Positions 1 to 8,920 of a stretch of 64,000 nt of DNA are shown in pieces. Position 1 is the first letter of the stretch, and every line of letters starts with the position of its first letter. The notes beneath the pieces are model-generated. The model was not told the origin of the DNA. It was given only the letters and a program-made list of their open reading frames with translations, and made no database searches. The translations under genes were made by a program, and so were the position numbers. The DNA is from Marinomonas polaris DSM 16579 (GTDB lineage: Bacteria > Pseudomonadota > Gammaproteobacteria > Pseudomonadales > Marinomonadaceae): positions 186,001-250,000 of the forward strand of contig NZ_FQVF01000004.1 of assembly GCF_900129155.1 (NCBI RefSeq), written 5' to 3'.

Positions 1-1060
1 CCCCAATTTTATGGCCGAACTCATCATTTACTTTTTTAAAATGATCCACATCCATCATTAAAATAGCCAGTGGATAATTCTCTTCTATCGACTCATTAAG
101 AAGCGTTTCACATTGCTGAAAAAAGTAGCCCCTATTTGCCAATTCAGTTAAATGGTCAAAATACGCTCTTTTTTGAAGTGCCTCTTGTGCCCGAAAACTT
201 TCGATCGCAATACTCGCCAAATTACTGGCAAAATTAATCAATTCAAAATCTTTTTCAGCAGGTGTTGAAGGAAAACGTTTATAGATGGCAAAAGTACCTA
301 ATAAATCCCCTTTGGACGACATGATAGGATCAGACCAGCAAGCTGCGACTTCGGCTTGACGGGCGAGCTGAACATAATCCGCCCAATAGGGATGATCATA
401 AATATCCTCGACAATGACTCGCTGACCTAAATACGCGGCCGTACCGCACGACCCAACATTTAAACCGATTTTCACACCATCAATAGCTTGGTTATAAACA
501 TCAGGGAAACTAGGAGCCGCACCCAACCTTAGACATTGCTCGTCTTTATCAAACAACAACACACTGCATAACGAGAGCGGGCTTTCTTGTTGAATCTGCT
601 TAACAATCACATTAAGAATGTCTTTTAGTGCAGAACTTTTAGCCACCATTTCCAACATGTCACTGCGGGCACGTAATCGCTCTTCAGCCACCCAATGATC
701 TGTTATGTCATTAAAATACCAAAATTGTTTATCTCCTATCGTGGAAAAGCACATATTGATATGTCTAACGGAGTTATCTTTGCAAAATAGTGTAGCGCTT
801 AAGTCATGTGCAGATGCATAACCACGGTATTTATCAATCCAAGGCGCAATGACGTTTTGGTAATATTCAGGTTGAGGAGAAACACGTAAGAACCAGCTTT
901 CGGTATCTAGAATATCACCCAAAACAAAACCAAAAAGCTCACTAAATGCTTTATTGATATATTCAATACGACCAGAAGACAAACTTGACCAACTAACAGC
1001 AATTGGCGTGGTATTTAGAATATCCTCTAACCGAACCTCATTGTTCTGGCTGTCTTTCAT
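1..1060 (-). CDS. PAS-GAF-GGDEF sensor diguanylate cyclase (3' end outside window)
   Basis: The reverse strand is open from an ATG at 1060 to the window edge, giving about 353 residues of a longer protein. An N-terminal PAS-like domain (about residues 1-125) is followed by a GAF domain (about 140-285, with a GSCGTAAY segment typical of the family). The start of a GGDEF domain follows (FDHLTELANR near 300, then LAILMMDVDHFKKVNDEFGH). The GGDEF signature itself lies outside the window, so catalytic competence and any EAL domain cannot be judged. The likely role is cytoplasmic, sensor-controlled c-di-GMP synthesis. No transmembrane segment is seen in the visible part. The neighbouring IMPase gene ends about 150 bp away on the same strand. 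Confidence 0.85.
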   Translation of the reverse strand, partial: MKDSQNNEVRLEDILNTTPIAVSWSSLSSGRIEYINKAFSELFGFVLGDILDTESWFLRVSPQPEYYQNVIAPWIDKYRGYASAHDLSATLFCKDNSVRHINMCFSTIGDKQFWYFNDITDHWVAEERLRARSDMLEMVAKSSALKDILNVIVKQIQQESPLSLCSVLLFDKDEQCLRLGAAPSFPDVYNQAIDGVKIGLNVGSCGTAAYLGQRVIVEDIYDHPYWADYVQLARQAEVAACWSDPIMSSKGDLLGTFAIYKRFPSTPAEKDFELINFASNLASIAIESFRAQEALQKRAYFDHLTELANRGYFFQQCETLLNESIEENYPLAILMMDVDHFKKVNDEFGHKIG

Positions 1061-1208
1061 ACAATATCCGTGGAATAGCGTGCTTAATGCAGAAGTTACT
1101 GCCTACCACATAGTAATACGGAACAACCTAACGAATAACAAGCTTGTAAAAAAGCTTTTTTGTGTGCTTTTTGTACGAAAACAACCAGCCCTTGCCTGCT
1201 CTAGATTT

Positions 1209-1982
1209 TTATACCAAAAATAGAAGCTTGTTCAAATTCTCCCATAACTGCGGACTCGCAGCCCAAACAGGATTACCACTTAGCAGCCCATCATTATTAA
1301 GAAAATCTGTTACCTGCCCGCCTGATTCTTTGATTAACAACAGTCCCGCCAAAGCATCCCAACTATTAAGATGAGATTCGAAATAGCCATGAACAAGCCC
1401 AGATGACACATGAGCAAGCATAAGAGCACCAGCGCCAAAACGTCGATATTCAACATTCTGTGTATCTAACATCAAGATAAGATCGCAATATTCTTGTACG
1501 GGTCGACGATTAGAACGACCCAAACCAATAATAGCCTGACCTTTTTCAGGATCATGAATAGCTAACTGAGCACCATTTAAATACGCCCCTTGGCCTTTTT
1601 TTGCCATGAAAAATTCATCACGATCAGGCGCATAAACAAAGCCCACCTGGATCTCGTTATTTTTTACATAAGCGACCGAAACACACCAATAATCCATACC
1701 TTGAACATAATTTGTGGTGCCATCAATCGGGTCGATTACCCATACACCGCTGGTGTTTGCATCTACGCTTTGAATCAAACCACTCTCTTCACCTAAAAAA
1801 CCATCTTCCGGAAACAAGGAGCGAATCACTTGTTTTAACTCGTCTTCAACGGCTATATCTGCTTGTGAAACAAAATCTTGCCGGCCTTTCGTAGTCACTG
1901 ACAGCCCCGACTGACGAATGGTTTGAGCACGTTGTCCGGCTTGTTTGATCGCGGATTCTAAAACCTGATATTCATCTTGCAT
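1209..1982 (-). CDS. Inositol-monophosphatase-family phosphatase (locus A)
   Basis: This 257-residue protein belongs to the Mg-dependent IMPase/FBPase family. Metal-binding motifs are visible: GEESG near residues 64-68, DPIDGT at 84-89 and the C-terminal NSWDALAG. The family hydrolyses phosphomonoesters such as inositol phosphate, histidinol phosphate or sugar phosphates; the substrate cannot be read from sequence. It is the last gene of a reverse-strand operon, MBL hydrolase, LacI regulator, IMPase. Its ATG sits one base after the LacI stop, with AAGGG upstream as ribosome site. A paralogue at 35724 closes a second ABC-importer operon, so the enzyme probably dephosphorylates what the transporter imports. 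HisN or CysQ roles are less likely given the context. Confidence 0.85.
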   Translation of the reverse strand: MQDEYQVLESAIKQAGQRAQTIRQSGLSVTTKGRQDFVSQADIAVEDELKQVIRSLFPEDGFLGEESGLIQSVDANTSGVWVIDPIDGTTNYVQGMDYWCVSVAYVKNNEIQVGFVYAPDRDEFFMAKKGQGAYLNGAQLAIHDPEKGQAIIGLGRSNRRPVQEYCDLILMLDTQNVEYRRFGAGALMLAHVSSGLVHGYFESHLNSWDALAGLLLIKESGGQVTDFLNNDGLLSGNPVWAASPQLWENLNKLLFLV

Positions 1983-1983
1983 G

Positions 1984-3033
1984 TTATTTTGCCCTTATCA
2001 TGGTCGGCTCAAAGTTTGGCGACGTATTTCTAATCACCAATTTGACCGGGATCTCTTCTATACTCTGAACAATATGCGGATCTTGCCCTCTGGCTTCTAA
2101 GCGAGATAAAACACGCTTTGCGGTTTCCAAGACATCCTGATGAATAGTTGTCAGGCGGTAACTATATTGCGCAGTTTGCGGTGTATTATCAAAGCCAATA
2201 ATGTGAAAATCAGCAGGCGCATCGAAGCCATTTTCGCGCATACCATCTAAAAAACCGCAGGCCAATTGAGCATTAGCACAAAAAACACCATCGACTATTT
2301 TGCCTTGCTCACAAAACCGATGAGCCGCTTGCCTTCCACCTTCGTAACCATCCATCTCGGCTGTAATCTGAAGTAAATCACTCTCATCGCAAGCGCCTTT
2401 TTCAACCATTACTTGGTAGAACACCTTGCCACGATTGATACCAGACCAAGTAGATTCCTTATAATTCAACCAACCAATAGATTTACAACCACAACGAATG
2501 AACTGCTCGGCAACAAGAGAAGCCGCCATTTTATTGTCGGAACAAACGAAGTCCACATAAGGAATGTCCATGTGACGATTAATGCCAACCACAGGGATAT
2601 TGTGCTGCACGCATTCTTTAACCAAATCAGCAGGAGGCTGGCCGGACGTGACGACCACGCCCGAGACTCGAAACTGTGTAAAGCGTCGGATGGTCATTTC
2701 CAGCTCATTGGCATCACGAACTTCCGTCACCAACGCTTGATAGCCCTTTCTTTGGATTTCACTCAACAACCCTTCTAACAAACTGCTACGAAAAGGATCG
2801 CTCAAACGCGCTACAACCACGCCAATTAACTGACTGCGTTTGCGATTTAAGCCTTGAGCTAAAAAATTGACTTGGTAACCAAGCTCATTTGCCGCTTGTA
2901 ATATTTTTTCACGGGTTTCTCGCGCGACATTGCCTTGATCACTAAACACCCGAGACACCGACGCACGCGACACGCCAGCAAGCTTCGCAACATCCTCGGC
3001 TGACGCAGAACGACCACGTCTAGAATTTGTCAC
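1984..3033 (-). CDS. LacI-family transcriptional regulator (locus A)
   Basis: The protein has 349 residues. The N-terminal helix-turn-helix reads AEDVAKLAGVSRASVSRVF, followed by the LacI hinge region and a periplasmic-binding-protein-like effector domain (PFRSSLLEGL onward). Its ATG overlaps the MBL-hydrolase stop by four bases, so the two are translationally coupled. It resembles the LacI regulator at 30075 along its whole length, including the shared DPFRS segment after the hinge. It very probably controls both arms of locus A through the palindrome at 3934-3947. The effector is likely the imported compound or its dephosphorylated product, which is inference. Confidence 0.9.
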   Translation of the reverse strand: MTNSRRGRSASAEDVAKLAGVSRASVSRVFSDQGNVARETREKILQAANELGYQVNFLAQGLNRKRSQLIGVVVARLSDPFRSSLLEGLLSEIQRKGYQALVTEVRDANELEMTIRRFTQFRVSGVVVTSGQPPADLVKECVQHNIPVVGINRHMDIPYVDFVCSDNKMAASLVAEQFIRCGCKSIGWLNYKESTWSGINRGKVFYQVMVEKGACDESDLLQITAEMDGYEGGRQAAHRFCEQGKIVDGVFCANAQLACGFLDGMRENGFDAPADFHIIGFDNTPQTAQYSYRLTTIHQDVLETAKRVLSRLEARGQDPHIVQSIEEIPVKLVIRNTSPNFEPTMIRAK

Positions 3034-3827
3034 AACTTGTCTCCTTGCCCTATGGAAAGCAAATTGAAGGTCTTCTCGCTGAGATCGAGATTATCTAAAT
3101 CCAGTTGCAAACCATCTCGGCTCAAAAACATATCAGGAATATCAGCCAGCGCATTAAGCAAGCTCGGTATCGCTTCATCAAAACAATGATAAATACCTAA
3201 CGCTTTGACTTCTGTATCGACCAGCAATCGTTCGCAATCAGGTAAATCACCGTGAGAGGAGTCATCTGGTAATGCAGCAAAAGACGCACATTCCTGAAAA
3301 GCGATATCAGCCCCTTTCATAAGCACTTGACTGGCTAAGGTAGGACGCCCATCACCACTGTAAAACAGCGTTTTTCCATCAACAGTGATACGAATCGCTT
3401 TGTTCGACATTTCGTGTTGGGTATTCGCGGTACGAATTTGCCAATGCTTCCATTCGAATCCGTCAGTAATATCCTGCCAATGAATATCGAAACACACATG
3501 AGTTTCCGGCCACACAGCCAAATCCACCAGCGCTTGTAGCGGTTGTTGCTGTTCCGCTTGGCAAAAAATGGTCAAAGGTTCGGTACGTTTGAAACTTTTC
3601 CACTGATTAATTAACGCAGCCAATCCTGAACTGTGGTCAGGATGAATATGTGTAAAATAAATTACCTGTATATCATTCACATCGATATTGCGTTGCCAAA
3701 TGACTCGTGGAACCGTCGGCCCACAGTCGATAAGCCATTGGTTTTTCTGACAATCTATAATTCTAATCGAGGAAGTATTATTGCGTTTTGAAAACGCACT
3801 GCCACTGCCAATCACGTCAATTTTCAT
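3030..3827 (-). CDS. MBL-fold metallo-hydrolase (phosphodiesterase-like)
   Basis: This 265-residue protein has the metallo-beta-lactamase fold. It starts with KIDVIGSGSAF, carries the metal motif HIHPDHSSG near residue 60 and has a later YSGDGRPT segment, the pattern of RNase Z/PhnP-type hydrolases. Relatives cleave phosphodiesters or cyclic phosphates, but the exact substrate is unknown. It is first in the reverse operon with LacI and IMPase, divergent from the ABC importer, with GGTGAG ahead of its ATG. The order diesterase then monoesterase suggests stepwise phosphate removal from an imported phosphodiester, which is inference. A lactonase-type activity is the main alternative. Confidence 0.8.
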   Translation of the reverse strand: MKIDVIGSGSAFSKRNNTSSIRIIDCQKNQWLIDCGPTVPRVIWQRNIDVNDIQVIYFTHIHPDHSSGLAALINQWKSFKRTEPLTIFCQAEQQQPLQALVDLAVWPETHVCFDIHWQDITDGFEWKHWQIRTANTQHEMSNKAIRITVDGKTLFYSGDGRPTLASQVLMKGADIAFQECASFAALPDDSSHGDLPDCERLLVDTEVKALGIYHCFDEAIPSLLNALADIPDMFLSRDGLQLDLDNLDLSEKTFNLLSIGQGDKL

Positions 3828-3933
3828 ACTGTCTCACCAAGATGTCTTTTTAGCTTAATTAAATTGTCATAAAGATCCGACAAAGTAGGCCACCATAATG
3901 TCGGTTAGAGATTGCATTTTTTTTACAAAACAC

Positions 3934-3947
3934 TGAACACGTGTTCA
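3934..3947. promoter_or_regulatory. Palindromic LacI-type operator of locus A
   Basis: A perfect 14-bp palindrome, TGAACACGTGTTCA, with a central CG step lies in the 197-bp divergent gap between the MBL-hydrolase and ABC-ATPase genes. LacI-family proteins bind palindromes of this length and symmetry, and a LacI gene is in the adjacent operon. One site could repress both directions. Assignment to this regulator is inference. Confidence 0.65.
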
Positions 3948-4024
3948 TTTTTTGAAAAAAACTTAAAAAAACCTACCGGCGCTCATTTTATCGACCTTTT
4001 ATCGGTTTGGAGTAAAGAGAAGGA

Positions 4025-5122
4025 ATGGCGCACTTACACATAAAAAACTTACAGGCAGGCTACGGCAAAAAGTTGATATTAGACAATATCAATTTAACCG
4101 TTGAGCAAGGCGAGATGATTGCACTACTTGGCCCATCCGGATGTGGAAAAACCACCCTTCTTAATGCGCTATGTGGTTTTGTTCCTGTTCGCCATGGCGA
4201 AATTTTTGCTGGTAATCGTGCTGTTTCTCAGTTGCCAGCCGAAAAGCGCAATATCACCATGGTCTTTCAAAGCTATGCCTTGTGGCCTCACATGACAGTC
4301 GCGCAAAATATTGGCTACGGATTAAAAGTTCAAAAAGCCAAGCGAGCAGATATCGATGCTCGAGTCGCCGAACTATTACGCATCGTAAAGCTGGATGGTT
4401 TAGAGCATGAGAAAGTCACCGCCTTGTCAGGAGGACAGCGTCAACGAGTGGCATTGGCTCGCGCTCTAGCGATCAGACCTGATGTGTTGGTGTTAGATGA
4501 ACCACTGTCCAATCTCGATGCAAAGGTTCGATTAAGCGTCCGTCATGAAATCAAAGCCCTACAAAAGCAACTTGGCTTCACCTCGCTCATTGTTACCCAT
4601 GATCAAGAAGAAGCTTTAGTAATGGCCGATCGAATTGCCGTATTAAACCAAGGCAAAATAGAACAAATCGGTACACCAGAAGAGATTTACCATCACCCAA
4701 GCACGCCGTTTGTTGCCGACTTTATGGGCGCAGAAAACCATATCGAATGGCCAATTCATGATGATGCTTTTAGCCTAAACCTCAGTAACCATGATGATCA
4801 ACTAGATATTTATTTTCGTAGCGAAAGTGCTGTTTTATCAGCGCAACCAAAGTCCGAAAGCACTGATTTCAATGCAGGTTTAATTATCAGTGGCCACGTC
4901 GAACAAAGTGTTTTCTTTGGCAATAACTACCAAATTAGTGTGCGCTGCGGGAAGCACACCATACAGGCAGATCACAATCAGAATCTGCCTGAGCACACTC
5001 CCGTTACCTTACGTATTCCCATCGATGCTCTGCATGTTTTCGCTAAAAAAGAGAAACATTCTGACCATCAAAAAACCAATATCGTTTCTGCCAAATCAAT
5101 GAGGATGAATCATGTTTGCTAA
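4025..5122 (+). CDS. ABC importer ATP-binding subunit (PotA/FbpC type, locus A)
   Basis: The protein has 365 residues. The Walker A motif GPSGCGKTT lies near residue 38, the signature LSGGQRQRVALARAL near 138 and Walker B VLVLDEP near 158, followed by the H-loop VTHDQEE and a C-terminal TOBE-like regulatory region. This arrangement is typical of ATPases powering Fe3+, polyamine, phosphonate or sugar-phosphate importers. It is first in the operon ATPase, binding protein, permease, permease, and its 3' end overlaps the binding-protein gene by 11 bases. Expression probably depends on the upstream palindrome at 3934. The substrate cannot be told from this subunit. Confidence 0.9.
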   Translation: MAHLHIKNLQAGYGKKLILDNINLTVEQGEMIALLGPSGCGKTTLLNALCGFVPVRHGEIFAGNRAVSQLPAEKRNITMVFQSYALWPHMTVAQNIGYGLKVQKAKRADIDARVAELLRIVKLDGLEHEKVTALSGGQRQRVALARALAIRPDVLVLDEPLSNLDAKVRLSVRHEIKALQKQLGFTSLIVTHDQEEALVMADRIAVLNQGKIEQIGTPEEIYHHPSTPFVADFMGAENHIEWPIHDDAFSLNLSNHDDQLDIYFRSESAVLSAQPKSESTDFNAGLIISGHVEQSVFFGNNYQISVRCGKHTIQADHNQNLPEHTPVTLRIPIDALHVFAKKEKHSDHQKTNIVSAKSMRMNHVC

Positions 5123-6260
5123 AACTCACATCGCCGTACTTGCCGCTATCGGCCTCACTCAATTTTCAAGTTTTGCACATGCAGAAACCACGCTCAATGT
5201 GGCCTCTGCTGGTAGTCAAAACATGGTGGATTACGTGAAAACTTACCTTGCGCCAAAATTTGAGGCAACTCATCCAGGCGTTAAGGTAAACGTTGTTGGC
5301 ACAGGACCTGGTGATGCAGGTTCCCACAAAATCATGGAAAAACTATCGGCTCAAAACGACAGTGGCCTTGCTAAATGGGACATTGATGTAGCTGTTGTGC
5401 ATCAACAAATTGGCGGTGAACTGGTCAAAAATGGCCTGCTTTCAAAATATCGCAGCGATATCAATACAGGAAAAATGGTTTCCCGCGATAGCGCAACAAA
5501 CGCTTTAGGTATTGATGTCAACGGTTACGTTATGCCTATGTTCCATAGCCAAACAGCTATTGCTTACAACAGTGACTTTGTTGAAAACCCACCAAAGTCC
5601 TACGACGAATTGGTTAAATGGACGCAACAACATCCTAAGTCTTTTGGTTACAACGGCATTAAAAACGGCATGTCTGGGGTGAGCTTCGTGACCGGCTGGA
5701 TTTACGCTTATGGCACCGAGGCCAACAAATTGTCTTCTATGCCATACGACAAAAGCGTTGAGTCTTCTTGGGACAATGCTTTTGCTCAGCTTAAAGAGTT
5801 CAACAAAAATATCACCTTCACACCTGGTAACGCTGGCACATTAGACATGCTAAACCGTGGCGAAATCTTCATGGGACCAGTTTGGGTGGACATGTTCTAC
5901 AGCTGGAAAGAGCAAGGCAAGATTCCACCTTCATTAAAGCTGTCTCTGATTGCTCCGGGTATGCCTGGGCAGCCAATGTACTACGTAACTCCAACCAAAG
6001 CTGAACATCCACAATTGGCACGAGAATTCATTGAATTAGCAACCAGCCCAGAAGTACAAGCCGACGGTATTGTGAAGCAATTTAACTGGTATCCAGGAAT
6101 TGACGCTAACTATGTAAAAGCCAAGCTTGATAACGCGACATGGGAAAAACTGTTCGCGGAAATCACACCGAGCGATTTATCAAAATATGGTAAGAGCTTC
6201 CCGATTGGACCGTACTTTGATGACATCAAAGAAGGTTACGAGCGTAACGTTTCTAACTAA
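5112..6260 (+). CDS. Periplasmic substrate-binding protein, family 1 (locus A)
   Basis: This 382-residue secreted protein has a signal peptide ending near FAHA, followed by the mature sequence ETTLNVASAGS. It has the two-lobed family-1 binding-protein pattern, with internal segments such as VVGTGPGDAG and YNSDFVENPPKSYDELVKW. It captures substrate in the periplasm and delivers it to the permeases encoded downstream. Relatives bind iron, polyamines, thiamine or phosphorylated sugars. The neighbouring IMPase and MBL hydrolase favour an organophosphate, which is inference. The gene is followed by a stem-loop at 6291-6329 before the first permease. Confidence 0.85.
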   Translation: MFAKTHIAVLAAIGLTQFSSFAHAETTLNVASAGSQNMVDYVKTYLAPKFEATHPGVKVNVVGTGPGDAGSHKIMEKLSAQNDSGLAKWDIDVAVVHQQIGGELVKNGLLSKYRSDINTGKMVSRDSATNALGIDVNGYVMPMFHSQTAIAYNSDFVENPPKSYDELVKWTQQHPKSFGYNGIKNGMSGVSFVTGWIYAYGTEANKLSSMPYDKSVESSWDNAFAQLKEFNKNITFTPGNAGTLDMLNRGEIFMGPVWVDMFYSWKEQGKIPPSLKLSLIAPGMPGQPMYYVTPTKAEHPQLAREFIELATSPEVQADGIVKQFNWYPGIDANYVKAKLDNATWEKLFAEITPSDLSKYGKSFPIGPYFDDIKEGYERNVSN

Positions 6261-6290
6261 ATAATAGTGACAGAAATACGTTAAACATAA

Positions 6291-6329
6291 GCCCTGAGCG
6301 CTGATACTCTAAATTAAGCTGCTCGGGGC
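6291..6329 (+). promoter_or_regulatory. Intercistronic stem-loop after binding-protein gene (locus A)
   Basis: GCCCTGAGC pairs with GCTCGGGGC (eight Watson-Crick pairs and one wobble), and an inner GCT/AGC extends the stem past one bulged base. It lies between the binding-protein stop and the permease start. No long T-run follows, so it is more likely an RNA-stability or partial-termination element than a full terminator. Confidence 0.6.
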
Positions 6330-6362
6330 CATTTTATATCGTGTTGGTTATTGGAAATAAAC

Positions 6363-7211
6363 ATGCGTCAAACGACATCACCCAATCAACTTAAAAACCA
6401 TCTTTGGTTAATCGCCCCAGCAGCGCTCATGGTCGGTATTTTCTTTTTATACCCTTTGTGCTTCTCACTCTATTCTGCCATTACATTAGACAGCGGCGAA
6501 TTCACTCTCGCCCATTTGAACAAAGCCTTTGAGCTTTACTCAAAAGACATCCTCTTCACCATCATCATTGTGCTGATCTCAGTCGCCATCTTAGCGGTCT
6601 TATCCATTACCATCGCCGCTCTCATTACCTTATCGCCTTTTCGCTCTTTGTCTAAAACACTGGGCTTTCTTTATCGTTTGCCCTTGTTCATTCCCTTTAT
6701 TGTCACCGCGCAAATGATGCGCACCTTTTTGGCAAAGAATGGCTTAATGAACAATGCCTTTGTCGCTTCTGGCTTATTAACCCCCATGGATACCGTGTCT
6801 TTCCTTGGTTGGAGCGGCATTATTATTACCTTTGTTTGGAAGCAATTGGCTTTTTCAACCTTATTAATTTCAGGCGCGATGGCCGCCTTAGATGATTCTC
6901 AAATACGAGCTGCGCGTAATTTAGGCGCGTCACGTTTTCGTATTTTATTTCAAATCATCTTGCCACAAATCGTCCCGACGCTTGGTGTCGCTATGGTCTT
7001 ATCCATTGTCACCATGATGTCGGTATTGTCAGTTCCTCTCATGATAGGAACGGGCTCGCCCACTATGATGACCGCGGACATGGCGTTCCGTATTAATTCT
7101 TATGGCGATTATCATGTCGCGAACGCACTAGGTTTAGTGTCGTACTGTATTTGCGCTGGATTAGCTTGGTTTTATCTGCGTCAAAATCTAAAAGAAAAAG
7201 GGGCGAACTGA
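6363..7211 (+). CDS. ABC importer permease 1 (locus A)
   Basis: I chose the ATG at 6363 (282 residues, MRQTTSPNQLK) over an upstream TTG because a GGAAA ribosome-site match lies eight bases before it. The protein has about six hydrophobic helices and a BPD_transp_1 domain. The conserved cytoplasmic EAA-type loop that docks on the ATPase appears as AARNLGASRFRILFQIILPQ. It pairs with the permease encoded immediately downstream, whose ATG overlaps this stop by one base (TGATG), to form the channel in the inner membrane. Confidence 0.88.
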   Translation: MRQTTSPNQLKNHLWLIAPAALMVGIFFLYPLCFSLYSAITLDSGEFTLAHLNKAFELYSKDILFTIIIVLISVAILAVLSITIAALITLSPFRSLSKTLGFLYRLPLFIPFIVTAQMMRTFLAKNGLMNNAFVASGLLTPMDTVSFLGWSGIIITFVWKQLAFSTLLISGAMAALDDSQIRAARNLGASRFRILFQIILPQIVPTLGVAMVLSIVTMMSVLSVPLMIGTGSPTMMTADMAFRINSYGDYHVANALGLVSYCICAGLAWFYLRQNLKEKGAN

Positions 7212-8062
7212 TGATTTATTCACTAAACAGCAACTTGCTAAAGACATTAAACATACGTTCTTTGCGCATAAGTTTCTGGCTGCAATGTGTTTTTATATTG
7301 TTGCTCGCATTGGCGATATTTGGGCCAATCATGAACCTACTGATTTGGACCGTAACAGAAAGCTGGTACTTTCCTCATGCACTACCAAGCCAATGGGGTT
7401 TTAAGTATTGGCAGCAAGTGTTTAATCCTTACAGCGATGTCTCAGGGTCTTTATTTACTAGTTTGTTGATTGCAGTGTTAACCGTAGTGGTTTGTTTGAT
7501 CGTCTCAGTACCTGCGGGTTATGCGTTGTCAAAACGCAGTATGCCGTTACGTGTTTTTTGGATGTTACTGTTTTTAATTCCTCAGGCGTTTCCAAATCTA
7601 ACCGTGTACATGAACATAGCTCGACTATTTTATGACTTCGGTTTGAATGGCACCTTGTTGGGTGTGATCTTGGTCCATAGCGTGCATGGTTTAATGTTTT
7701 CCATTTGGATCAGTGTGGCGGCATTTTCCTCGACAGATCCCATGCTAGAACGCGCTTCTAGAAATCTAGGCGCTGGGCCTTTCTATACCTTCTTCCATAT
7801 TGTGTTGCCACAAGCAGCGCCGGGGTTAATCGCCAGCTGTATTTTTGTCTTTTTAGAGTCATTAGACGAATTTACTGGCACTTTCTTCGTAGGTTCACCG
7901 AATATCAGTACATTACCGCTTTTGCTTTATACCGCCAGCATGGAAGGCAACTATCAGATCGCTTCGATCACCGCTTTAATTCTGCTCGTGCCTTCCATCT
8001 TATTTATGATCATTATTAATAAATTTATGCGACCAGACATGCTATCCAAACTGGGAAAATAA
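7211..8062 (+). CDS. ABC importer permease 2 (locus A)
   Basis: The start is the ATG at 7211 within TGATG, giving 283 residues, with AGGGG upstream; longer open frame to 7151 lies inside permease 1 and is not needed. The protein has a hydrophobic N-terminal helix, about six transmembrane segments and the docking loop ASRNLGAGPFYTFFHIVLPQ. It completes the heterodimeric channel of locus A. The gene ends four bases before the convergent TSUP permease gene, leaving no room for a separate terminator. Confidence 0.88.
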   Translation: MIYSLNSNLLKTLNIRSLRISFWLQCVFILLLALAIFGPIMNLLIWTVTESWYFPHALPSQWGFKYWQQVFNPYSDVSGSLFTSLLIAVLTVVVCLIVSVPAGYALSKRSMPLRVFWMLLFLIPQAFPNLTVYMNIARLFYDFGLNGTLLGVILVHSVHGLMFSIWISVAAFSSTDPMLERASRNLGAGPFYTFFHIVLPQAAPGLIASCIFVFLESLDEFTGTFFVGSPNISTLPLLLYTASMEGNYQIASITALILLVPSILFMIIINKFMRPDMLSKLGK

Positions 8063-8066
8063 ATGA

Positions 8067-8789
8067 CTAAAAAAGAAACAACTTCACAGCGGCGATGGTC
8101 GACATAATACGAATCATCCATTTGAACTGGACTGGATTCACTTTTTTCAAAAAGTGATAGCCAATGAATGAACCAACGACCAGTCCAGGAATGGCGTATA
8201 AACTGGCTTGCGTGCTTTCGACAGACAGCAAACCAAGGCTGATGTAGAAAGGCAATTTAAGCACGTTAATGATAAAAAATGCCCAAGCACGAGTACTTAC
8301 GTAGGTTTCCTTATCGAGTTTTTGCTCTAGCAAGAAGAGACTAAAGATAGGACCTGCAGCGTTGGCCATCATGGTGACTATACCGCCAAAAAAGCCCATT
8401 GAATAAGCCGCCCAAGGCTTTTGCATGAACGAAGCTGGACGAAAGTCCAAATACAATCCCAAGGCGATCATCAAAATAATCATGAAGCCTAAAAAGTTGA
8501 CGAATTGATCCGCGTCGATGTTAGCCAAAAACCGACTAGCAACAAACACACCCAAAAATGCCAAGGGTAAAAATCGCGCCAATACCGCCCATGCAATTTT
8601 AGATCGGTAGCTCCACACTGCCAGAATGTCGGTAATAATATAAAGCGGCAATATCATCCCTAAAGCTTCAGGCCCAGGAAAGGCGATCATCACAATAGGC
8701 AGCACCAACAAGCCCATGCCACCAACTGAAAATTTAGAAAAACCGGTAATTAATCCCGCCAAAAATAGCACGACGAATGCTGAATCCAC
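8067..8789 (-). CDS. TSUP (TauE/SafE) family membrane permease
   Basis: This 240-residue polytopic protein has about seven to eight hydrophobic helices and the two-fold repeated layout of the sulfite-exporter TauE/SafE family (early GLITGFSKFSVGGMG, later GFFGGIVTMMANAAGP). The start is a GTG at 8789, well supported by AAGGAG eight bases upstream. Family members export sulfite, sulfoacetate or other small organic anions, or import them; the substrate is unknown. It is transcribed away from the LysR gene at 8921, which may be its regulator, and converges on the locus A permease. Confidence 0.85.
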   Translation of the reverse strand: MDSAFVVLFLAGLITGFSKFSVGGMGLLVLPIVMIAFPGPEALGMILPLYIITDILAVWSYRSKIAWAVLARFLPLAFLGVFVASRFLANIDADQFVNFLGFMIILMIALGLYLDFRPASFMQKPWAAYSMGFFGGIVTMMANAAGPIFSLFLLEQKLDKETYVSTRAWAFFIINVLKLPFYISLGLLSVESTQASLYAIPGLVVGSFIGYHFLKKVNPVQFKWMIRIMSTIAAVKLFLF

Positions 8790-8920
8790 TTATGTATCTC
8801 CTTCATGAAACTAACAGTAAGGCTCTTTTAATGATTGCCATGATAAGACATATAATGAACAATAAATAATCTCGTTTTATTATTAAAACGATCATAATTA
8901 CTAATCATATTGTGAGCTTT

